A stretch of DNA of 9,593 bases, from the NCBI GenBank assembly GCA_902775835.1, contig CACYNZ010000128.1:1-9593 (forward strand), in the 5' to 3' direction. Origin of the DNA: an uncultured Eubacteriales bacterium. Lineage in GTDB: Bacteria; Bacillota_A; Clostridia; Christensenellales; Aristaeellaceae. This document shows positions 6,521-9,593 of this stretch, piece by piece; position 1 is the first letter of the stretch, and the number at the start of each line of letters is the position of its first letter. The notes beneath the pieces were generated by a model. The model had not been told where the DNA came from and made no database searches. It worked only from the letters and a program-made list of their open reading frames with translations. A program made the position numbers and the translations under genes.

Positions 6521-7188
6521 GAAATCAGTCCTTTCGCCTGCAGCGCTTTCCTCAGTTCCACGGCTCCGAAGCGGGGACTGGACAGGGTGGGGATGTTCAC
6601 GGCGCGTTCGATATCCTTTTCCACATAGGCCATGGAGCCCTGGGCGAGCACGATCACGTCCACCTGCCCGGCCATGCGCTCAGCGGCGCTGATGAGCAGG
6701 GCACGGAACTGCTCCTGGTCCATGTTGAAGGCGTCCACGAGCCCGTCCACAAGCTCCACATGCCTGCCCATTTCCCGGGCGGTGCGCATGATGGTGTTCT
6801 TGGTGGGCTCCAGCGTGGTGGCAAGGGTGGCCAGCACGCCGATGCGCCTGCCCATGCGCGCGGCTTCCCGGCACATTTCCTCGTCAATGCGCACAACGGG
6901 CACGCCGATGTATCGGGCAGCGCTCTGGAAGGCGTCGGCGACCTCGCCCACAGAGGAGCAGATGTTCAGTATGGCGTCCGCGCCCTGCTGCACAGCGGCT
7001 GTGTACATGCCGATCAGCCGGGCCGCCGCACCGGGCGTTACATAGCCCGCATCCCGGACCTCCGCAATGATGGTGGGATCCGCGCTGCTGATGATCTCGG
7101 CCTCAGGACCGATGTTCTTCCGGACTTCCCGTTCCACCAGTTCGATCAGTTCGGGGGTTGTGCCTGTATAAACCAGTGCCGCTTTCAT
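6517..7188 (-). CDS. Asp/Glu racemase-superfamily protein with a single catalytic-type Cys
   Basis: A 223-residue protein of the Asp/Glu/hydantoin racemase superfamily. Such enzymes move a proton next to a carboxylate (racemases, isomerases) or decarboxylate malonates, usually with a pair of cysteines in two mirrored halves. The first half keeps Cys77 in ILNICSSVGEVADAF. In the second half, where the partner Cys is expected, there is Ser185 in IVLAQGSMAYVEKDI. RRIGVLATLATTLEPT (114-129) is the typical start of the second domain, and VNIPTLSSPRFG (197-208) lies near the end. The start is set at 7188 because AGGAG (7198-7202) lies 9 nt upstream. A longer reading to 7221 would overlap the aldolase gene and add 11 residues that do not fit the fold. 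It sits 19 nt after the aldolase and overlaps GH127 by 4 nt. Its role is probably isomerisation or epimerisation of an acid intermediate, but the substrate is unknown and loss of racemase activity is possible. Confidence 0.88.
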   Translation of the reverse strand: MKAALVYTGTTPELIELVEREVRKNIGPEAEIISSADPTIIAEVRDAGYVTPGAAARLIGMYTAAVQQGADAILNICSSVGEVADAFQSAARYIGVPVVRIDEEMCREAARMGRRIGVLATLATTLEPTKNTIMRTAREMGRHVELVDGLVDAFNMDQEQFRALLISAAERMAGQVDVIVLAQGSMAYVEKDIERAVNIPTLSSPRFGAVELRKALQAKGLIS

Positions 7189-7197
7189 GTGAAATCT

Positions 7198-7202
7198 CTC
7201 CT
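7198..7202 (-). promoter_or_regulatory. Ribosome binding site deciding the racemase-family start
   Basis: AGGAG on the minus strand, 9 nt before the ATG at 7186-7188, in the 19-nt gap after the aldolase stop. The alternative ATG at 7219-7221 lies inside the aldolase gene, so the shorter start is preferred. Confidence 0.82.
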
Positions 7203-7207
7203 CTTCA

Positions 7208-8074
7208 TTATGCTTTGCCAAGACAGCCGAACAGCTGCATTTTGCTGAGACATACCTGACGGATGGCCGCGAGCCCGGGTCTGAGGGTGATCAGCTGCTG
7301 AAAGGCCGGATCTTCCTTGTCCCTGCCGCTCTGAAAAAATATCCGGGTGGCCCGGGAAAAGGCTTCCCGGCATTCCGAGTTGACATTGATCTTTGCGATC
7401 CCGTGCTGAATGGCACTGCGGACCATGGCATCCGGGATGCCGGACCCGCCGTGGAGCACCAGGGGCAGAGGCGCGACAATTGCCCGGATCCTGTCCAGCA
7501 GGGGAAAGTCCAGCCCCTTCCAGTCCAGGGGATAGGCGCCGTGCACATTCCCGATGCCGGCCGCCAGAAGATCTATGCCAAGGGCCGCGATTGCGGCACA
7601 CTGCTCAGGATCCGCAAGCTCGCCGCTCCGTTCGCCGCCGTCCTCCCCGCCGGCTACCGGCCCGACTTCCGCTTCCAGGGACGCGCCTTTTTCATGGCAC
7701 AGGGAAGACAGGAACGCCGTCTTTTCTGCGTTCTCCGAAAACTCCAGCCGGCTGCCGTCGAACATGATGGAACTGAAGCCGCTGTAGAGCGCTTCCAGCG
7801 CCTGCGTGTAGCTGCTGTGGTCCGCGTGCAGGCACACCGGTACGGAAATACGGTCATAGGCCATCATGTTCTTCACGGTATCGGCGATGGTCCGGTACCC
7901 GCCGAGCTGGGCGGCCGCGCCGCCGGAGACCCCCAGAATCAGGGGGCTTTCCGTTTCCTGCGCGCAGGCGAGGAATGTGCGGATGGATTCCAGATTACTG
8001 ATATTGAACTGTCCGACGGCATAATGCCCTGCCTGAGCTTTCCGGACAAGCTCGGCGGCGTTTACATAGCTCAT
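7208..8074 (-). CDS. Class II fructose-/tagatose-bisphosphate-type aldolase
   Basis: A 288-residue zinc-dependent class II aldolase of the FbaA/GatY/KbaY family, which reversibly splits ketose (bis)phosphates into glycerone phosphate and an aldehyde. Visible in order: GHYAVGQFNISNLE at the N-terminus; VCLHADHSSY with Asp85 (general base) and zinc ligand His86; SSIMFDGS (101-108); EAEVG (134-138); GNVHG with zinc ligand His178; VLHGGSGIP with His208; and KINVNSE (228-234) for phosphate and substrate binding. It ends LFGCLGKA, like clostridial fructose-bisphosphate aldolases. It differs from the housekeeping type by HADH instead of HLDH and GGSG instead of GGTG, so it is probably a catabolic paralogue. 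The start at 8074 has AGAAGG (8083-8088) 8 nt upstream, and GH42 ends 45 nt before it. With a kinase in the same operon, its substrate is probably a phosphorylated sugar or sugar acid made by this pathway, which is inference. Confidence 0.93.
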   Translation of the reverse strand: MSYVNAAELVRKAQAGHYAVGQFNISNLESIRTFLACAQETESPLILGVSGGAAAQLGGYRTIADTVKNMMAYDRISVPVCLHADHSSYTQALEALYSGFSSIMFDGSRLEFSENAEKTAFLSSLCHEKGASLEAEVGPVAGGEDGGERSGELADPEQCAAIAALGIDLLAAGIGNVHGAYPLDWKGLDFPLLDRIRAIVAPLPLVLHGGSGIPDAMVRSAIQHGIAKINVNSECREAFSRATRIFFQSGRDKEDPAFQQLITLRPGLAAIRQVCLSKMQLFGCLGKA

Positions 8075-8082
8075 GTGATTTA

Positions 8083-8088
8083 CCTTCT
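8083..8088 (-). promoter_or_regulatory. Ribosome binding site of the aldolase gene
   Basis: AGAAGG on the minus strand, 8 nt before the ATG at 8072-8074. A very short inverted repeat (ACGGT CTG ACCGT, 8102-8114) lies in the same 45-nt gap and is too small to call as a terminator. Confidence 0.75.
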
Positions 8089-8119
8089 TTGCTTTCCTGA
8101 AACGGTCTGACCGTCCGCG

Positions 8120-9593
8120 TCAGAGCACGCCCTCGTCTTCCCGGTCCAGGCTCAGGATCATGACGTCCCGGCCAAGGATATGCACGCTTCCTGTCACGCT
8201 CTGATGCGAGAGCAGGTCGGTGAGCTGCGCGCGGCCAAAGTCCACGCAGGCTTCGGACGCGTTGTGATTCAGAACAAAGATCACGGTATGCTCCGGGGTC
8301 ACGCGGCGCGTGATTTCCACGCCGGCGTCGGCATGGAACAGGCCTTTCAGGCCCGTGTCCCGGCAGATCCTGTCCAGGAGGTCCCCAAGGAAGGCGTCCT
8401 CCGGCTGGGTGCCGATATAGTAGGCCGTGCCCTGGCCAAACGCGTTCATGGTGACGCAGGGCATGCCGGCATAGAAGTCACTGCCGTAGACAGCCAGCGT
8501 TTCCGCAGTTCGCGCGTGCAGAAGATCGCACAGGAAGGTGCAGGTGTATTCCTGGCGCGGGAACATGGCGCTGTTGTCCATGAACATGCGGTTGCTTTCC
8601 TCGGGCCGCAGCGCGTCTGTTTCCTCTACCCAGATGCCCAGCACATCGCGCAGCTTTCCCGGGTACTCGCCGAACACGCACCGGTCGTTCTCATCGGCCA
8701 GGCCGCTCATGACGGTGGCGACGAGCGTACCGCCGCCGCGCACATACTCGGTCAGCTGTTCCGCCACGCCGGGCTTGGTCATGTACAGCATGGGCGCCAC
8801 CACAAGGGAATAGGCGGAATAATCCGTATCCGCGGCAGGGTTCACAAAGTCCACCGGGATATTGCGGTCATGGAAGGGCTTGTAATACCTGGACAGGGTC
8901 TTCAGGTAGTCCATGTCCTTGCTGGGCCCGCTGGCCAGCTCCAGAGCCCACCAGTTGTTCCAGTCCATGAGCATGGCGGCCCTGGCCGGAGTGCGGCCCT
9001 GAAGGAACACGCTGCCCAGCTGCTCAAGCTCATGCCCGAGCGCTTCCGCTTCCCGGAAGACCCGGGTGTTTTCATGACCGGCATGGCTGATAATGGCGCC
9101 GTGGAATTTCTCCTGTCCGGCTACGGACTGGCGCATCTGGAAGAACAGGCAGGTGTCCGCGCCGTGCGCCATGGCCTGGTAGGACAGCAGCCGGACTTCA
9201 CCGGGGCGCTTCAGCTTGTTGTAAGGCTGCCAGTTCTGCTGGTTCGGGGACTGCTCCGTGAGCACATAGGACTGGCCGCCCTTGAGCGAGCGCATGATAT
9301 CGTGCTTCATGGCCACGAAGTGCGGCGGGTCCTGGGGCCAGGGATAGTTGTCCCAGCCCACCACGTCCATTTCCCGGGTAAAGGTGAACTGGTCCAGCTT
9401 CTTGATGAACCCGCTCATGTTGGTCAGGATCGGGATTTCCGGATTATAGCTCTTCAGGACGTCATACTCATTGCGGAAGCACTCCGCGGTGGAATCCGTG
9501 AGGAACCGCATGTAGTCCAGCTGAATGGCGGGATTGAACCGGTAATCGTCATTGAGCTCGGTGGGCAGGGTGACTTCCTCAAAGGAATACACG
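8120..9593 (-). CDS. GH42 beta-galactosidase-family glycosidase, N-terminus beyond window
   Basis: About 490 C-terminal residues of a GH42 enzyme; the gene runs off the right edge. GH42 enzymes are retaining beta-galactosidases, and some also cut alpha-L-arabinopyranosides. The TIM-barrel part shows LDYMRFLTDS, MDVVGWDNYPW and YVLTEQSPNQQNW. The Glu of LTEQSP (nt 9254-9256) is the nucleophile. NWQPYNKLKRPGEVRLLSYQ, MAHGADTC, FFQMRQS, GQEKFHGA and GHENTRVFRE follow. Then come a trimerisation domain (VDFVNPAADTDYSAYSLVVA; YVRGGGTLVATVMSG) and a small beta-domain to TGA at 8120-8122. The acid/base Glu and first ~180-200 residues are outside the window, so start, signal peptide and RBS cannot be judged. 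GTG at 9590-9592 is an internal Val, not a start. As the first operon gene seen, it probably releases the monosaccharide or pairs with GH127 on galactose/arabinose-containing glycosides. Confidence 0.94.
   Translation of the reverse strand, partial: VYSFEEVTLPTELNDDYRFNPAIQLDYMRFLTDSTAECFRNEYDVLKSYNPEIPILTNMSGFIKKLDQFTFTREMDVVGWDNYPWPQDPPHFVAMKHDIMRSLKGGQSYVLTEQSPNQQNWQPYNKLKRPGEVRLLSYQAMAHGADTCLFFQMRQSVAGQEKFHGAIISHAGHENTRVFREAEALGHELEQLGSVFLQGRTPARAAMLMDWNNWWALELASGPSKDMDYLKTLSRYYKPFHDRNIPVDFVNPAADTDYSAYSLVVAPMLYMTKPGVAEQLTEYVRGGGTLVATVMSGLADENDRCVFGEYPGKLRDVLGIWVEETDALRPEESNRMFMDNSAMFPRQEYTCTFLCDLLHARTAETLAVYGSDFYAGMPCVTMNAFGQGTAYYIGTQPEDAFLGDLLDRICRDTGLKGLFHADAGVEITRRVTPEHTVIFVLNHNASEACVDFGRAQLTDLLSHQSVTGSVHILGRDVMILSLDREDEGVL

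Larger units (their letters stand above)
2293..9593 (-). other. Six-gene glycoside and sugar-acid catabolic operon
   Basis: Six genes run in one direction: GH42, class II aldolase, racemase-family protein, GH127, DUF1537 kinase, BKACE. Spacings in order are 45 nt, 19 nt, a 4-nt overlap, an 8-nt overlap and 15 nt, and the five complete genes have good Shine-Dalgarno sites, so a single transcript is very likely. The promoter and any regulator lie beyond 9593. Confidence 0.85.

Noticed and set aside
5048..6628. An open frame of about 526 codons on the plus strand, antisense to GH127
   Set aside because: GH127 is full length with all catalytic residues on the minus strand; the antisense translation is a His/Gly/Val-rich shadow without motifs.
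7189..7221. Longer start of the racemase-family gene at 7221
   Set aside because: It overlaps the end of the aldolase gene, lacks a good RBS, and adds residues before the conserved first beta-strand (KAALVYTGTT).
8102..8114. Short inverted repeat between GH42 and the aldolase as a terminator or attenuator
   Set aside because: Only 5 bp with a 3-nt loop and no U-run; likely chance, and the genes appear co-transcribed.
1..9593. CRISPR array, tRNA, rRNA, insertion sequence or phage genes
   Set aside because: No spaced direct repeats, transposase or integrase motifs, RNA gene signatures or attachment-like repeats were seen; the helicase fragment is not a Cas protein.

Overview
The window has two unlike halves. 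The right-hand 7.3 kb (about 2293-9593, minus strand) is a tightly packed, apparently intact catabolic operon. The left-hand 2.3 kb is a patchwork of four truncated, unrelated genes.

Organism: strong Shine-Dalgarno sites, 4-8 nt gene overlaps, and family types common in gut and rumen Clostridia (a clostridial-looking class II aldolase, cytoplasmic GH42 and GH127 enzymes) suggest an anaerobic Bacillota, probably from a gut or similar metagenome. This is low-confidence inference; no rRNA or marker gene is present. Sampled lines of the operon run roughly 55-67% G+C, while sampled helicase and GH13 lines run about 45-52%, so the left half may come from other genomes.

Left half: (1) 2-664, + strand, a superfamily I helicase of the Upf1/IGHMBP2 type, missing its front and ending just before motif VI. 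(2) 659-850, same frame, the last ~60 residues of an aspartate aminotransferase/aspartate decarboxylase-like enzyme. (3) Two strong stem-loops at 868-900 and 917-967. (4) 975-1403, minus strand, the C-terminal half of a nucleoside hydrolase. (5) 1400-2062, + strand, the C-terminal part of a GH13 oligo-1,6-glucosidase, followed by an intrinsic terminator (2144-2198). The two mid-gene joints each fall on a GATC, and GATC also occurs in the two intergenic gaps where further joints could lie. This suggests a cloning, ligation or assembly chimera more than natural fusion genes. Long open frames run across both joints and would be mis-annotated as single proteins.

Right half, in transcription order (right to left): GH42 beta-galactosidase-type glycosidase (N-terminus beyond the window), class II fructose/tagatose-bisphosphate-type aldolase, Asp/Glu racemase-family protein with one of the two usual catalytic cysteines, GH127 beta-L-arabinofuranosidase-type glycosidase, DUF1537 four-carbon acid-sugar kinase, and a DUF849 beta-keto acid cleavage enzyme (BKACE). 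None of the complete proteins has a visible signal peptide. The likely logic is that imported galactose- or arabinose-containing glycosides are cut in the cytoplasm, and a sugar-acid-like product is isomerised, phosphorylated and split by the aldolase and/or BKACE. I do not recognise this gene set as a described pathway, and it is the most interesting content of the window. No transporter, regulator or dehydrogenase is visible; these would be expected upstream, beyond 9593.
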